Shown here: in pieces, positions 1 to 8,691 of the stretch
Layout of the letters: the number at the start of each line of letters is the position of its first letter
How positions within the stretch are numbered: position 1 is the first letter of the stretch
Assembly (NCBI RefSeq): GCF_002356295.1
Contig: NZ_AP018042.1
Span: 1,210,361-1,274,360, forward strand
Origin: Labilibaculum antarcticum
GTDB lineage: Bacteria; Bacteroidota; Bacteroidia; Bacteroidales; Marinifilaceae
Direction of reading: 5' to 3'
Length of the DNA: 64,000 bases
Translations under genes and position numbers: made by a program
The notes under the pieces: model-generated
Seen by the model: the letters and a program-made list of their open reading frames with translations, nothing else
Database searches by the model: none
Told to the model about the DNA's origin: nothing

Positions 1-1
1 T

Positions 2-556
2 CTGGCCCGAGGACCAAACGTGATGCTTGGCTACTACAAAAATCTGGAATTAACAAAGGAAGTACTTGACGAAGATGGTTGGTTTCACACTGGAGATATT
101 GGCTGCTGGGAAGATGAACGCTTTTTAAAAATTACCGATCGTAAAAAAGAAATGTTTAAAACATCCGGAGGAATATATATTTCGCCGCAGGAAATTGAAA
201 ACAAGCTTAAGGAATCACCATTTATTGATCAAAGTATTGTTTGTGGGGAATCAAAACGTTTCCCTTCAGTACTGATATCTCCAAATTTTGAATTTTTAAA
301 AGAATACTGCAAGCGAAAGAAAATTCCATTTACCGATACGGCACAGGTCATAAGAGAAGAAAAAATACGGGATCGTATCTGGAAAGAAATTGAGAAAACG
401 AATCTCAATTTAGATCGACCTAAAAAAATTAAAAGCTTTCGCTTGGTTGCCGATGTATGGACTCCTGAAAGTGGTGAACTCTCTCCTACCCTAAAATTAA
501 AAAGAAAAGTTTTAAAAAATAAATATCAACTGCTTGTTGATGAAATTTATTCCTAA
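2..556 (+). CDS. Long-chain acyl-CoA synthetase (AMP-forming), C-terminal part, cut by window edge
   Basis: This is the C-terminal part of an ANL-superfamily acyl-CoA ligase, which activates a fatty acid to acyl-AMP and then acyl-CoA to feed the beta-oxidation genes that follow. The frame is open from base 2, so the 5' part lies outside the window and the first ATG inside (base 20) is not the true start. Visible family signatures are GWFHTGDIG with the ATP-ribose-binding Asp, the hinge ITDRKKEMFKTSGG, and YISPQEIENKL of the mobile C-terminal domain. The spacing after the hinge resembles the eukaryote-like long-chain ligases (FAA1/FadD15 type). It ends 23 nt before the next gene, so it is probably the first or second gene of one operon. 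The substrate chain length cannot be read from this part. Confidence 0.9.
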   Translation: MARGPNVMLGYYKNLELTKEVLDEDGWFHTGDIGCWEDERFLKITDRKKEMFKTSGGIYISPQEIENKLKESPFIDQSIVCGESKRFPSVLISPNFEFLKEYCKRKKIPFTDTAQVIREEKIRDRIWKEIEKTNLNLDRPKKIKSFRLVADVWTPESGELSPTLKLKRKVLKNKYQLLVDEIYS

Positions 557-579
557 CACACACTTAAAAAATAAGATAT

Positions 580-2982
580 ATGCATCGTAAAATAAGGAAA
601 GTTGCCGTTTTGGGAGCCGGTGTTATGGGTGCCCAAATCGCCTGTCATTTTGCAAATATTGGAATGGAAGTTCTTTTACTGGATATCCCTCCAAAAGAAT
701 TAAACGCTGATGAAGAAAAAGCAGGCTTCTCTCTTGCACATGCTAAAGTGAGAAATAGAATTGTAAATCAACTGCTTGCAAGGACAGTGAAAATGCACCC
801 AGACCCTTTGTATCTGAAAAGTTTTGCGGAGCGAATTTTAACAGGAAATTTTGAAGATGATCTTTCTCGAATTCAAGATTGTGATTGGGTCATAGAGGTC
901 ATTATTGAAAATTTAGGGATCAAACAAAAATTATATACCCGTATCGAGGAGTTTAGAAAACCAGGTTCCTTAATTACAAGCAATACATCAGGAATACCGA
1001 TTGGAATGTTATTGGAAGGCAGATCGGATGATTTTAAACAATCGTTCTGCGGTACGCATTTTTTCAACCCTCCAAGATATTTAAAACTTCTAGAGATCAT
1101 TCCTTCTAAACACACTTCTCAGGAAGTAATCAATTTCCTCACTGAATTTGGAGAAAGACATTTGGGCAAATCTATAGTGAATTGTAAGGATACACCTGCC
1201 TTTATCGCGAATAGAATTGGAGTGTATTCCATGATGTCAGTATTTCATCTTCAGAAAGAATTTGATTTTTCGGTGGAAGAAATAGATAAGTTAACGGGCC
1301 AAATTATTGGGAGACCAAAATCTGCGACATTCCGAACCTGCGATGTGGTTGGATTGGACACTTTAGTGCTTGTGGCTCAAAACCTAAAAAAAGCACTTTC
1401 GCACGATGAATCCAAAGATGTTTTTGAGATTCCTGATTTCATTCAGAAATTAATGGAAAACCAATGGCTGGGGTCAAAAACCGGACAAGGCTTTTATAAA
1501 AAGATTAAAAATGAAGAAGGAATCAGTGAGATCCTTAGCCTGAACTTATCCAGTTTTGAATATCAGGCCAAACAGAGAATTAAATTTGCTGAATTTGAAG
1601 CAGCCAAAGCCATTCCTCATCTGAACGACCGATTTAAATTGCTGTTAAAAGGAGAAGGGAAAGTCAGTCAATTCTATCGCAAATTATTTTTGGGATTGTT
1701 TGCCTATGTATCGAACCGAATTCCTGAAATTTCAAATGAAATTTACAAAATTGATGAAGCTATATGCACCGGGTTTGCCTGGGAAATGGGCCCCTTCGAA
1801 ATATGGGATGCCATAGGATTGAAAAAAACCATTCCAATGATGGAAGAGTTGGGATTTAAACCGGCAGAATGGATTTATAAAATGGCCGAGAAAGACTTAA
1901 AGTTCTATCAATTAAAAGATGGCAATAAGCAATTCTATGATGTCAAAAGTCAAAATTATCTCACAATTCCAGGAACTGAAGAATTAATATTGCTCAACAA
2001 TATTCGTCCAACACATAGTATATGGAGTAACGAAGGATGCAGTATTGTTGACTTGGGTGATGGAGTAATAAATCTGGAATTCCACACCAAAATGAATACC
2101 ATTGGAAGTGAAATTATTCAGGGAATCAACAAAGCTGTTGAGTTAGCCGAAACAGAATACAAAGCCCTCATCATTTCCAACGAAGGAGAAAACTTCTCGG
2201 CTGGGGCAAATATCGGCTTGGTATTTATGCTTGCCATTGAACAAGAATTCGAGGAACTGGACATGGTTGTTCGAACCTTCCAAAATACCATGCTGAAACT
2301 AAAATATGCATCGGTTCCGGTTATTGCCGCTCCGCATGGAATGACTTTGGGTGGTGGATGCGAAGTTTGCATGCACTCGGATAAGGTGATTGCTCATGCC
2401 GAAACTTATATGGGATTGGTTGAATTGGGTGTTGGCGTAATTCCGGCTGGTGGTGGTACCAAAGAATTTGCCTATCGCCTGTCGAAAGAAATGGCTGCAG
2501 ATGACATTAGAACCAACCGTTTCCGGGATAAGTTCTTGACTATCGGACAAGCAAAAGTATCAACATCAGGATATGAAGCCTTTGAATTGGGATACCTGCG
2601 AAAAGACGTAGATGAAGTAATTGTAAGCAGAAAGCATCAATTGTCATATGCAAAAAAAGCGGCTCTTTTGATGTGCGAAAAAGGCTACACTCCTCCTCAG
2701 CCAACCAAAGATATTCGCGTGCTAGGTGCCGAAGGACTTGCTTTGGTTTATTCCGGAGCAGATGGAATGGAAGTTGGCAATTACATTTCGGAGTACGATA
2801 AATATCTATCCATAGAACTTGGAAAAGTATTGAGCGGCGGAGAACTGAGCGAACCGGCAGAAGTTACCGAGAACTACCTTTTGAATCTGGAACGTATTGC
2901 TTTTGTGAAACTATGTCAGCAAAAGAAAACCTTAGAGCGAATGCAAAGTCTGCTGCAAAAAGGTAAAATTCTTCGAAACTAA
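580..2982 (+). CDS. fadN: Bifunctional 3-hydroxyacyl-CoA dehydrogenase / enoyl-CoA hydratase (FadN type)
   Basis: The enzyme carries out the hydration and NAD-dependent oxidation steps of beta-oxidation in the cytoplasm. The N-terminal Rossmann fold shows GAGVMG at residues 12-17 and the hydroxyacyl-CoA dehydrogenase signature around GTHFFNPPRYLKLLE. A second C-terminal dehydrogenase domain follows, and from about residue 480 there is a crotonase domain with ENFSAGAN and GMTLGGGCE (oxyanion hole and catalytic Glu). Dehydrogenase first and hydratase last is the order of Bacillus FadN (about 790 aa), the reverse of E. coli FadB; the 800-aa length fits. The symbol rests on this architecture, not on an alignment. 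The thiolase gene follows after 31 nt. Confidence 0.92.
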   Translation: MHRKIRKVAVLGAGVMGAQIACHFANIGMEVLLLDIPPKELNADEEKAGFSLAHAKVRNRIVNQLLARTVKMHPDPLYLKSFAERILTGNFEDDLSRIQDCDWVIEVIIENLGIKQKLYTRIEEFRKPGSLITSNTSGIPIGMLLEGRSDDFKQSFCGTHFFNPPRYLKLLEIIPSKHTSQEVINFLTEFGERHLGKSIVNCKDTPAFIANRIGVYSMMSVFHLQKEFDFSVEEIDKLTGQIIGRPKSATFRTCDVVGLDTLVLVAQNLKKALSHDESKDVFEIPDFIQKLMENQWLGSKTGQGFYKKIKNEEGISEILSLNLSSFEYQAKQRIKFAEFEAAKAIPHLNDRFKLLLKGEGKVSQFYRKLFLGLFAYVSNRIPEISNEIYKIDEAICTGFAWEMGPFEIWDAIGLKKTIPMMEELGFKPAEWIYKMAEKDLKFYQLKDGNKQFYDVKSQNYLTIPGTEELILLNNIRPTHSIWSNEGCSIVDLGDGVINLEFHTKMNTIGSEIIQGINKAVELAETEYKALIISNEGENFSAGANIGLVFMLAIEQEFEELDMVVRTFQNTMLKLKYASVPVIAAPHGMTLGGGCEVCMHSDKVIAHAETYMGLVELGVGVIPAGGGTKEFAYRLSKEMAADDIRTNRFRDKFLTIGQAKVSTSGYEAFELGYLRKDVDEVIVSRKHQLSYAKKAALLMCEKGYTPPQPTKDIRVLGAEGLALVYSGADGMEVGNYISEYDKYLSIELGKVLSGGELSEPAEVTENYLLNLERIAFVKLCQQKKTLERMQSLLQKGKILRN

Positions 2983-3013
2983 ATACCCGGTACTAACAAC
3001 TAAAAGCAAAAAG

Positions 3014-4189
3014 ATGAACGCATATATAGTAGCCGCCTATCGAAGCCCTGTAGGCAAAGCAAAAAAAGGAAACCTAAGATTCATTCGTCCCGATGATCTG
3101 GCAGCCCAGGTGGTTCAACACATCATGAAAGAGTTTCCAAATTTAGATCCTGCAATGGTAGATGATGTGATTGTAGGAAATGCAACACCTGAAGCGGAAC
3201 AAGGCTTAAACGTTGGTCGAATGATTGCGCTAATGGGATTAGACAATGTTCAGGTTCCGGGTATGACCGTAAACCGGTATTGCTCATCGGGATTGGAGAG
3301 CATCGCCATTGCTGCCTCAAAAATTGAGGCTGGTATGGCCGATTGTATCTTTGCCGGAGGTGTTGAAATGATGTCACTAATGCCGATGGGAGGATGGCGC
3401 TTGGTGCCTAATCTGGGAATTGCAAAATCTCATCCCGATTGGTACTGGAACATGGGAATTACTGCCGAAGCCCTGCAAGTGAAGTACAATATATCTCGCA
3501 AAGAACAAGATGCCTTCGCTTTCCATTCTCACCGAAAAGCCCTGGCAGCATTGGCTCAAAATCGCTTTGCGAATGAAATAGTTCCCATTAAAGTGATAGA
3601 GACTTTTGTTAATGGAGACGACAAAGCTCAAAGCAGAGAGCACATAATTACTTTGGATGAAGGCCCTAGATTGGGAACGACAGAAGAGGCTTTGAGCAAA
3701 TTAAGACCTGTTTTTGCACAGGGCGGAAGTGTTACCGCCGGTAACTCATCACAAACCTCTGATGGTGCTGCATTTGTTTTGGTGGTATCTGAAAAGATGT
3801 TGAAACAACTGAATGTAGAGCCGATAGCCCGCTTCGTTTCTTACTCGGTAGCTGGTGTAGAACCCAAACACATGGGAATTGGGCCGGTAGAGGCCATTCC
3901 AAAGGTTTTGAAACGCTCTGGTTTAGCAATGAATCAAATAGAACAGATTGAGTTGAACGAAGCTTTTGCAGTACAAGCACTTGCCGTGATAAAAGAGTTG
4001 GGTCTAAATCCTGAAATCACCAATGTAAATGGTGGTGCCGTTGCTCTGGGACATCCCCTTGGCTGTACCGGAACAAAATTAACAGTTCAACTGCTTCACG
4101 AGATGAGAAAACGAAAGCAAAAATACGGCATGGTTACCATGTGTGTTGGTTCCGGACAAGGAGCTGCAGGAATTTTCGAGATGATGTAA
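3014..4189 (+). CDS. fadA: Acetyl-CoA acyltransferase (thiolase)
   Basis: This is the degradative thiolase that cleaves 3-ketoacyl-CoA with CoA to acetyl-CoA and a shortened acyl-CoA. All catalytic elements are in place: nucleophilic Cys90 in [17 protein letters not shown], His347 in [10 protein letters not shown] and the second active-site Cys377 in CVGSGQGA. The 391-aa length is standard for the family. Its place between the FadN-type enzyme and the acyl-CoA dehydrogenase supports beta-oxidation over a biosynthetic role such as acetoacetyl-CoA formation. Confidence 0.93.
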   Translation: MNAYIVAAYRSPVGKAKKGNLRFIRPDDLAAQVVQHIMKEFPNLDPAMVDDVIVGNATPEAEQGLNVGRMIALMGLDNVQVPGMTVNRYCSSGLESIAIAASKIEAGMADCIFAGGVEMMSLMPMGGWRLVPNLGIAKSHPDWYWNMGITAEALQVKYNISRKEQDAFAFHSHRKALAALAQNRFANEIVPIKVIETFVNGDDKAQSREHIITLDEGPRLGTTEEALSKLRPVFAQGGSVTAGNSSQTSDGAAFVLVVSEKMLKQLNVEPIARFVSYSVAGVEPKHMGIGPVEAIPKVLKRSGLAMNQIEQIELNEAFAVQALAVIKELGLNPEITNVNGGAVALGHPLGCTGTKLTVQLLHEMRKRKQKYGMVTMCVGSGQGAAGIFEMM

Positions 4190-4277
4190 AGTCCCAAGGA
4201 ACAAGTCTCAATCAACAAGTAGCACCACAATATATTTTACTATTTACTGATAACTGTTTACTGATAATTGAAATAAT

Positions 4278-6062
4278 ATGGAAAAGATAAAAACAGTAAA
4301 AGGCGGACAATTTTTGGTGAAAGAAACCAGTCCTCAAGATATTTTCATCCCTGAAGAAATTTCAGAGGAGCAAAAAATGATCATGGAAACTTGCCATGAT
4401 TTTCAGGAAAAGGAAATTCTTCCTCTGTTGGACGAAATCGACAGTCAGAAAGAAGGATTAATGACCTCTTTAATGGATAAAGCGGGCGAGTTGGGTTTAC
4501 TGGGAATTGCCGTTCCGGAAGAATATGGTGGTTTCGGCCAGGATTTGAATACATCGATGCTGAGTACCGAAATAATGGGAACTTACAGCTCTTTTGCTGT
4601 TGCTTACGCAGCTCATGTGGGAATTGGCACCCTTCCAATTTTGTATTACGGAACGCAGGAACAAAAGGGAAAATATTTACCAATGCTGGCAAGCGGAGAA
4701 TACAAAGGAGCCTATTGCTTAACTGAACCCGGAGCCGGCTCAGATGCCAACTCAGGTAAGAGCAAAGCAATTCTCTCGGCTGACGGATCTCACTATGTTT
4801 TAAACGGTCAAAAAATGTGGATCACCAATGCTGGCTTTGCAGATATCTACACCGTTTTTGCCAAGATCGATGATGATAAAAACCTAAGTGCATTTATTGT
4901 TGAAAAAACGTTTAATGGCATAAAACTCGGACTGGAAGAAAAAAAGATGGGCATTAAAGGCTCATCGACCTGTATGATGTTTTTCGAAGATTGTAAGATT
5001 CCGGCAGAAAATCTGCTTGGCGAACGGGGCGAAGGATTTAAAATCGCGTTAAATATTTTAAACAATGGCCGAATAAAATTGGCCGCCGCTGTTTTAGGAG
5101 CTGGCAAAAAGGTAATTACCCATTCAATTACTTATGCCAATGAGCGAATACAATTCGGAAAAACCATTGGTAATTTTGGTGCCATACAATACAAAATTGC
5201 AGAACAGGCAATTCGAACCTATGCGGTTGAATCGGCCATTTACCGTTGCAGCAACGACATACAAAATGCAATGCTTCACTTAATCGAAGAAGGAATGCCG
5301 AAAGAAAAAGCTGTTATTCAGGCTCAAAAAGAATTTGCAGCCGAAGCAGCCATTCTAAAAGTGGCCGCATCCGAAGTTTTAGACTATGTAACCGATGAAG
5401 GCGTTCAGATTTATGGAGGAATGGGCTATTCTTCCGAAGCACCTATGGAACGGGCTTACCGCGATTCCCGTATCAATCGGATTTTTGAAGGAACCAATGA
5501 GATTAATCGAATGCTGATTGTAGACTTCTTGTTGCGCAAAGCTTTCAAAAATGAATTGCCTCTGCTCTCGGCTGCCCAAGATGTTGTTAAAGAATTAATG
5601 GCAATTCCTGAATTTGGAGAGGAAGATACATCACTCTTGGCCCGGGAAAGCAAATTAATAGTCGGCTTTAAGAAAAGTGCCCTGTTAATAGCAGGTGCCG
5701 CAGCTCAAAAGTCCATGCAAAAGCTAAGCGATGAGCAGGAAATTTTAATGAATATTTCTGATATCATTATTGATTGCTATCAGGCAGAATCACTTTTATT
5801 GCGGGTAAAAAAGCTGATTAGCTTGAAAGGAGAAGAAGCATGCACAGAACAAATAGCCATGTGTGAAGTTTTCTTTTATGATGCGGCAGATAGGATTCAT
5901 AAAAATGCGAAAGATGCTACAAATGCAATTGCGCAGGGCGACGAATTAAGAATGATGCTTTTAGGTTTGAAACGATTCACCAAACACTCTGGCCTCAACA
6001 GTAAAGCTAAGCGCCGGTTAATAGCGGAAAAATTGATTGACGAGAACAAGTATTGTTTCTAA
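4278..6062 (+). CDS. Acyl-CoA dehydrogenase
   Basis: This FAD-dependent acyl-CoA dehydrogenase performs the first oxidation of beta-oxidation and hands electrons to ETF. Visible blocks are AYCLTEPGAGSDA, WITNAGFADIYTVFAKI, LGERGEGFKIALNILN, GVQIYGGMGYSSE and the active-site segment RIFEGTNEINRML with the catalytic Glu. At 594 aa it is about 200 residues longer than a plain medium-chain enzyme. The extra C-terminal helical region (about residues 410-594) resembles the extended very-long-chain-type enzymes common in Bacteroidota and Firmicutes fad operons. An 88-nt AT-rich gap separates it from the thiolase gene, so it may also have its own promoter. No ETF genes are in view. Confidence 0.92.
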   Translation: MEKIKTVKGGQFLVKETSPQDIFIPEEISEEQKMIMETCHDFQEKEILPLLDEIDSQKEGLMTSLMDKAGELGLLGIAVPEEYGGFGQDLNTSMLSTEIMGTYSSFAVAYAAHVGIGTLPILYYGTQEQKGKYLPMLASGEYKGAYCLTEPGAGSDANSGKSKAILSADGSHYVLNGQKMWITNAGFADIYTVFAKIDDDKNLSAFIVEKTFNGIKLGLEEKKMGIKGSSTCMMFFEDCKIPAENLLGERGEGFKIALNILNNGRIKLAAAVLGAGKKVITHSITYANERIQFGKTIGNFGAIQYKIAEQAIRTYAVESAIYRCSNDIQNAMLHLIEEGMPKEKAVIQAQKEFAAEAAILKVAASEVLDYVTDEGVQIYGGMGYSSEAPMERAYRDSRINRIFEGTNEINRMLIVDFLLRKAFKNELPLLSAAQDVVKELMAIPEFGEEDTSLLARESKLIVGFKKSALLIAGAAAQKSMQKLSDEQEILMNISDIIIDCYQAESLLLRVKKLISLKGEEACTEQIAMCEVFFYDAADRIHKNAKDATNAIAQGDELRMMLLGLKRFTKHSGLNSKAKRRLIAEKLIDENKYCF

Positions 6063-6110
6063 CCAGTAATGAGATTTGATACAAATGAAGCCCTCTTTTT
6101 TGGTGAAGAA

Positions 6111-6240
6111 GCATTCATCTGCCGAAGTAGAAGACCTTTTTTTATTAAAAAAACAGTCATCCGTCGAAGTAGATGGTCCCTTTTTACTGAAAAAATAGTC
6201 ATCCATCGAAGTAGATGGTCCCTTTTGGGTGATAAAAATA
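6111..6240. repeat. Three 42-nt tandem repeats with hairpin cores
   Basis: Three units follow directly after the acyl-CoA dehydrogenase gene. The shared GAAG core recurs at 6124, 6166 and 6208, exactly 42 nt apart. Units 2 and 3 contain CCGTC/CCATC, then GAAGTA, then GATGG, which can form a 5-bp stem with a 6-nt loop; the C-to-T change between them still pairs (G-U to A-U). Because 42 is a multiple of 3, several frames are open across the array and encode 14-residue repeats. No frame has a convincing start or family match, so it is treated as non-coding. It precedes a terminator hairpin. Confidence 0.75.
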
Positions 6241-6303
6241 CCATAGTTCGAAAGCGAAAGCTTGCATTAATTAAAAATTTAGACATTAGCATGTCAACAA
6301 AGA

Positions 6304-6340
6304 AACCTCCTGTTGCAAATTATTAGCAACCGGAGGTTTT
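6304..6340. terminator. Bidirectional hairpin terminator
   Basis: AAACCTCC (6304-6311) pairs with GGAGGTTT (6333-6340), and GTTGC (6313-6317) extends the stem with GCAAC (6327-6331) after one mismatch. A short T run follows on + and the A-rich flank supplies one on the minus strand. It lies between the convergent beta-oxidation operon and the gene ending at 6368. Confidence 0.8.
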
Positions 6341-6367
6341 ACATTGACTATGATCTCTTAAAGAAGT

Positions 6368-6739
6368 TTACTCTTTTACTTTTCTGCTCATAATTCGGTA
6401 ATACAGCAGAAAACCAATTGAAATAGAAACAAAAAAGATTCCGTAAGGCATTGCGCTATCATACTGCTTAAACATTGGATTTGAAGCCGCCAACAATTCC
6501 ATAACAATGAATCCAAGTCCACCAAAAAATGCTACCAGACCCCATTTTAAAGCTGGATACTGATCGTATTTTACCTGTTTCTTTACTTCAATTTCTGCAT
6601 CCTGCTCCAAAATACCTGCCTTTTCGAAATGGCCTGCTTTAATCAGTTTTCTTTTTAAAAAATGTGCAGATAAGATTTTCACAAAGGTGATGATACTAAA
6701 GAACACCACGGCAACCATTAATAATTCATCTAATTTCAT
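6368..6739 (-). CDS. Small membrane protein of unknown function
   Basis: The 123-aa product has an N-terminal membrane helix (about residues 6-26), a charged cytoplasmic stretch (KRKLIKAGHFEKAGILEQDAE), then two more hydrophobic segments (about 65-85 and 95-115) with a basic C-terminus. One N-terminal helix, a short helical linker and two C-terminal helices resembles the DUF6249-type proteins often found near ECF sigma genes in Bacteroidota; that assignment is tentative. It is convergent with the beta-oxidation operon. An ECF sigma/membrane-protein pair lies on the other strand beyond a long repeat. No enzymatic motif is visible. Confidence 0.7.
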   Translation of the reverse strand: MKLDELLMVAVVFFSIITFVKILSAHFLKRKLIKAGHFEKAGILEQDAEIEVKKQVKYDQYPALKWGLVAFFGGLGFIVMELLAASNPMFKQYDSAMPYGIFFVSISIGFLLYYRIMSRKVKE

Positions 6740-6827
6740 ATTTTAAGTTTTAAGTTTCTGAATCTATTTTGCCTATTAGACCAAAGTGCTTTGCAGAATG
6801 TTGCAAAAAGTCTTATTTTTTTTGCTG

Positions 6828-6852
6828 ACCCAGATTTGTAATCTGGGTTTTT
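6828..6852 (+). terminator. Perfect 9-bp hairpin followed by T run
   Basis: ACCCAGATT (6828-6836), loop TGT, AATCTGGGT (6840-6848), then TTTT. It has the form of an intrinsic terminator on +, but no + gene precedes it except across the minus-strand membrane gene. It may act on antisense transcripts or be part of the repeat cluster that starts just after it. Confidence 0.55.
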
Positions 6853-6857
6853 AGAGT

Positions 6858-7240
6858 TGAGAATTTTTAATTCGGAGAATTGTCTATTGCAGATCATTTT
6901 GTTGACTCTGTCAGTTACTGCGAACTCTGACAGGTCATTCTTTTATAAATATTACGGTGCTCTGCACCTCAACCAAATATTCAATATCGTTAAGCACCAG
7001 AGGTGCGTAATATTCAATTTTATCAATGGGATTACAAATCAAAATACTCTAGACCTATAAATTCACTGGAGCTATTGGAATTGTTTTATATTTATAACTA
7101 ATTGCTTTCGCGTATGCCCTTGCGTTAGGGGTAGAAGCGCTTACCCCGCAGTGAGGTACGAGCGAGGAGTATGAGCGGATGACCCGACCCGAAGGGAAAC
7201 GCCCAAAATAAAATGAAAATTAATTCCGATATCGTGCAAC
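6858..7240 (+). repeat. Dispersed REP-like mosaic repeat, copy A
   Basis: Copy A matches copy C (about 12247-12723) almost end to end and shares its palindromic core with copy B (8313-8493). It contains ACGGTGCTCTGCACCT (GGTGC-TCT-GCACC) at about 6954, GCACC-AGA-GGTGC at about 6994, a conserved unique stretch (about 7030-7110) and a GC-richer structured module at about 7121-7205. That module holds GGGGTA/TACCCC, CCCGAAGGG and closing GCGTT/AACGC. Its 5' part also has CTGTCAG/CTGACAG around 6908-6933. It ends about 35 nt before the sigma gene start, so the sigma mRNA may begin inside it. Confidence 0.8.
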
Positions 7241-7274
7241 AAATAAATGAGAGTACTTGTCTACTCTTTCAAAG

Positions 7275-7835
7275 ATGAACGAAACCGAGCTGATACAACA
7301 GATATGTAATGGCAATCCTCAAGCTTTCCGATATTTGGTGAAGCAATATGAGCGATTGGTGTTTCATGTAGCCGGAAGATTGTTGAATCAACAGGAAGAT
7401 TTGGAGGATGTGGCGCAGGAGGTTTTCATAAAGGTGCATCAGAAACTGCCCGGATTTAGAGGTGATTCGAAACTTTCGACCTGGATTGCAACCATCGCTT
7501 ACCGGGTATCGGTGAATCATTTAAGAAAGCGAAAGCCCGATGTAGATATTGGCGAATCGCAATATGAACTGCTTCAACACAGCAGAGTTTCGGATGAAAA
7601 CCCAGAGCAGTTGACGCAGAAAAAAGAGTTGAAAGAGATGGTTAAACAAATGGTTGACAAACTGCCGGCTAAGTACAAAACGGTTTTGAGTTTGTATCAT
7701 TTGGAGGAATATGGATACAATGAGATTGTTGAAATTACAGGATTGCCCGAGGGAACTGTGAAAAACTATATTTTTAGAGCCAGGAAAATGCTGAAAGAAA
7801 TGTTGGAGAAAAGCGAATTGACCCAAGATGTTTAA
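7275..7835 (+). CDS. ECF-type RNA polymerase sigma factor
   Basis: This is a sigma-70 family extracytoplasmic-function regulator that directs RNA polymerase to a set of stress or envelope promoters. Region 2 is seen in LEDVAQEVFIKVHQKLPGF and STWIATIAYRVSVNHLRKRK, and region 4 in GYNEIVEITGLPEGTVKNY with the recognition helix before RARKMLKEML. I chose ATG at 7275 (186 aa). An in-frame TTG at 7257 would add six residues, but the homology begins at NETELIQQI. The next gene, a small two-helix membrane protein, starts 27 nt downstream and could be its anti-sigma partner. The pair is flanked on both sides by REP-like repeats in the same orientation. Confidence 0.9.
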   Translation: MNETELIQQICNGNPQAFRYLVKQYERLVFHVAGRLLNQQEDLEDVAQEVFIKVHQKLPGFRGDSKLSTWIATIAYRVSVNHLRKRKPDVDIGESQYELLQHSRVSDENPEQLTQKKELKEMVKQMVDKLPAKYKTVLSLYHLEEYGYNEIVEITGLPEGTVKNYIFRARKMLKEMLEKSELTQDV

Positions 7836-7862
7836 ATCGCAAATAGGAGAGGAAGAAATAGT

Positions 7863-8249
7863 ATGAATATGAATTTCGAAAATACAGAAGAAAAATGGAA
7901 TTTAGATGAATTGAAGCTGATTGATGAGCTGCTTAAGGAGAGTCTTGAGCAAGATTTATTGGTTTCAATACCTACTGATTTTGCGGATTTAGTGACTGAG
8001 AAAGTGGAAAAACGCAAATCGGTTCGTGAGGCATTGTTGCGTATGCTAATGATGACTTTGGGCTATATTGGAATTCCCGGAATCGCTTTTGGCCTGCTTT
8101 ACTATTTAAAATCGGCGAAAGTAGATTTGATTCTGGATTTGGTTTTCACCTACAAATATCCGATTCTGTTTGGTGTGCTGTGCATTCTTTCGATTCAGGT
8201 AGCCGACACATTTCTGCTAAGTCGCACTAAAGATCAATTGGATCAATAG
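7863..8249 (+). CDS. Small membrane protein, possible anti-sigma partner
   Basis: The 128-aa product has an acidic cytoplasmic N-terminal half of about 70 residues (LDELKLIDELLKESLEQDL, DFADLVTEKVEKRKS) and two hydrophobic helices (about residues 62-80 and 93-115). An acidic helical N-terminal domain in front of membrane helices, encoded right behind an ECF sigma factor, is the usual layout of a membrane anti-sigma factor. No zinc-binding anti-sigma HxxxCxxC motif is present, so the role is inferred from context. No other family was recognised. Confidence 0.7.
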   Translation: MNMNFENTEEKWNLDELKLIDELLKESLEQDLLVSIPTDFADLVTEKVEKRKSVREALLRMLMMTLGYIGIPGIAFGLLYYLKSAKVDLILDLVFTYKYPILFGVLCILSIQVADTFLLSRTKDQLDQ

Positions 8250-8255
8250 ATTAGA

Positions 8256-8671
8256 AGAACCTCATCCCCAGCCCCTTCTCCTAAAGGTGAAGTGCAGATA
8301 AATAAATTAGCAATATTACGGTGCTCTGCACCTTTAATTCCCGATGTGCTCAATTGCTACAAAGATGACGGTGCTCTGCACCTCAACAAAATATTCAATT
8401 TCGTTAAGCACCAGAGGTGCTAATATTTGTAGAAAATAATGTAACCACAAAAGATAAGGTGCAGAGCACCGTTATATTCAATTTTATAAAACGGTTTTAT
8501 TATTCACTCTTGGGTTTCCTACTTTAGTTTGGATTCCAAATATCTCATTTTAACCCATCCTTATTATTGATACCTCGACTTGGAGTCGGAACACCATAAG
8601 CAAATACAGACAAATAATTTTTAATTTACTAAAGAACCTCATTTCCCTGCCGCTTTTTCTAACGGAGAAGG
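8256..8671. repeat. Two diverged copies of a CCTCAT...CCTTCTCC intergenic motif
   Basis: AGAACCTCATCCCCAGCCCC starts at about 8256 and a diverged copy, AGAACCTCATTTCCCTGCCG, at about 8633. Each is followed by a pyrimidine-rich stretch and then a weakly complementary GGAGAAGG-type segment. They bracket REP-like copy B in the 530-nt gap between the membrane gene and the BNR protein. No coding potential was seen here. Confidence 0.45.
8313..8493 (+). repeat. Dispersed REP-like mosaic repeat, copy B (core only)
   Basis: Copy B holds two direct ACGGTGCTCTGCACCT palindromes (about 8318 and 8368), GCACC-AGA-GGTGC (about 8408), the spacer TATTTGTAGAAA and an inverted AGGTGCAGAGCACCGT (about 8457). 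It matches the central part of copy C but lacks the GC-rich structured module of copies A and C. Confidence 0.8.
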
Positions 8672-8691
8672 ATGGAATGAGATAATAAATG

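Noticed and set aside
4381-4770. 129-codon frame on the minus strand inside the acyl-CoA dehydrogenase gene
   Set aside because: It is the shadow of a conserved coding region, with no start context or family features.
6069-6326. Open frames on both strands over the 42-nt repeats, including one ending in 14-residue units
   Set aside because: They are open because the repeat period is a multiple of 3. No frame shows a signal, domain or credible start.
7257-7274. TTG start for the first ECF sigma factor
   Set aside because: It adds only six residues before the conserved region; ATG 7275 is the simpler start.
8313-8493. CRISPR array in the palindromic repeats
   Set aside because: Units are irregularly spaced and inverted, spacers are shared between copies, and there are no cas genes.
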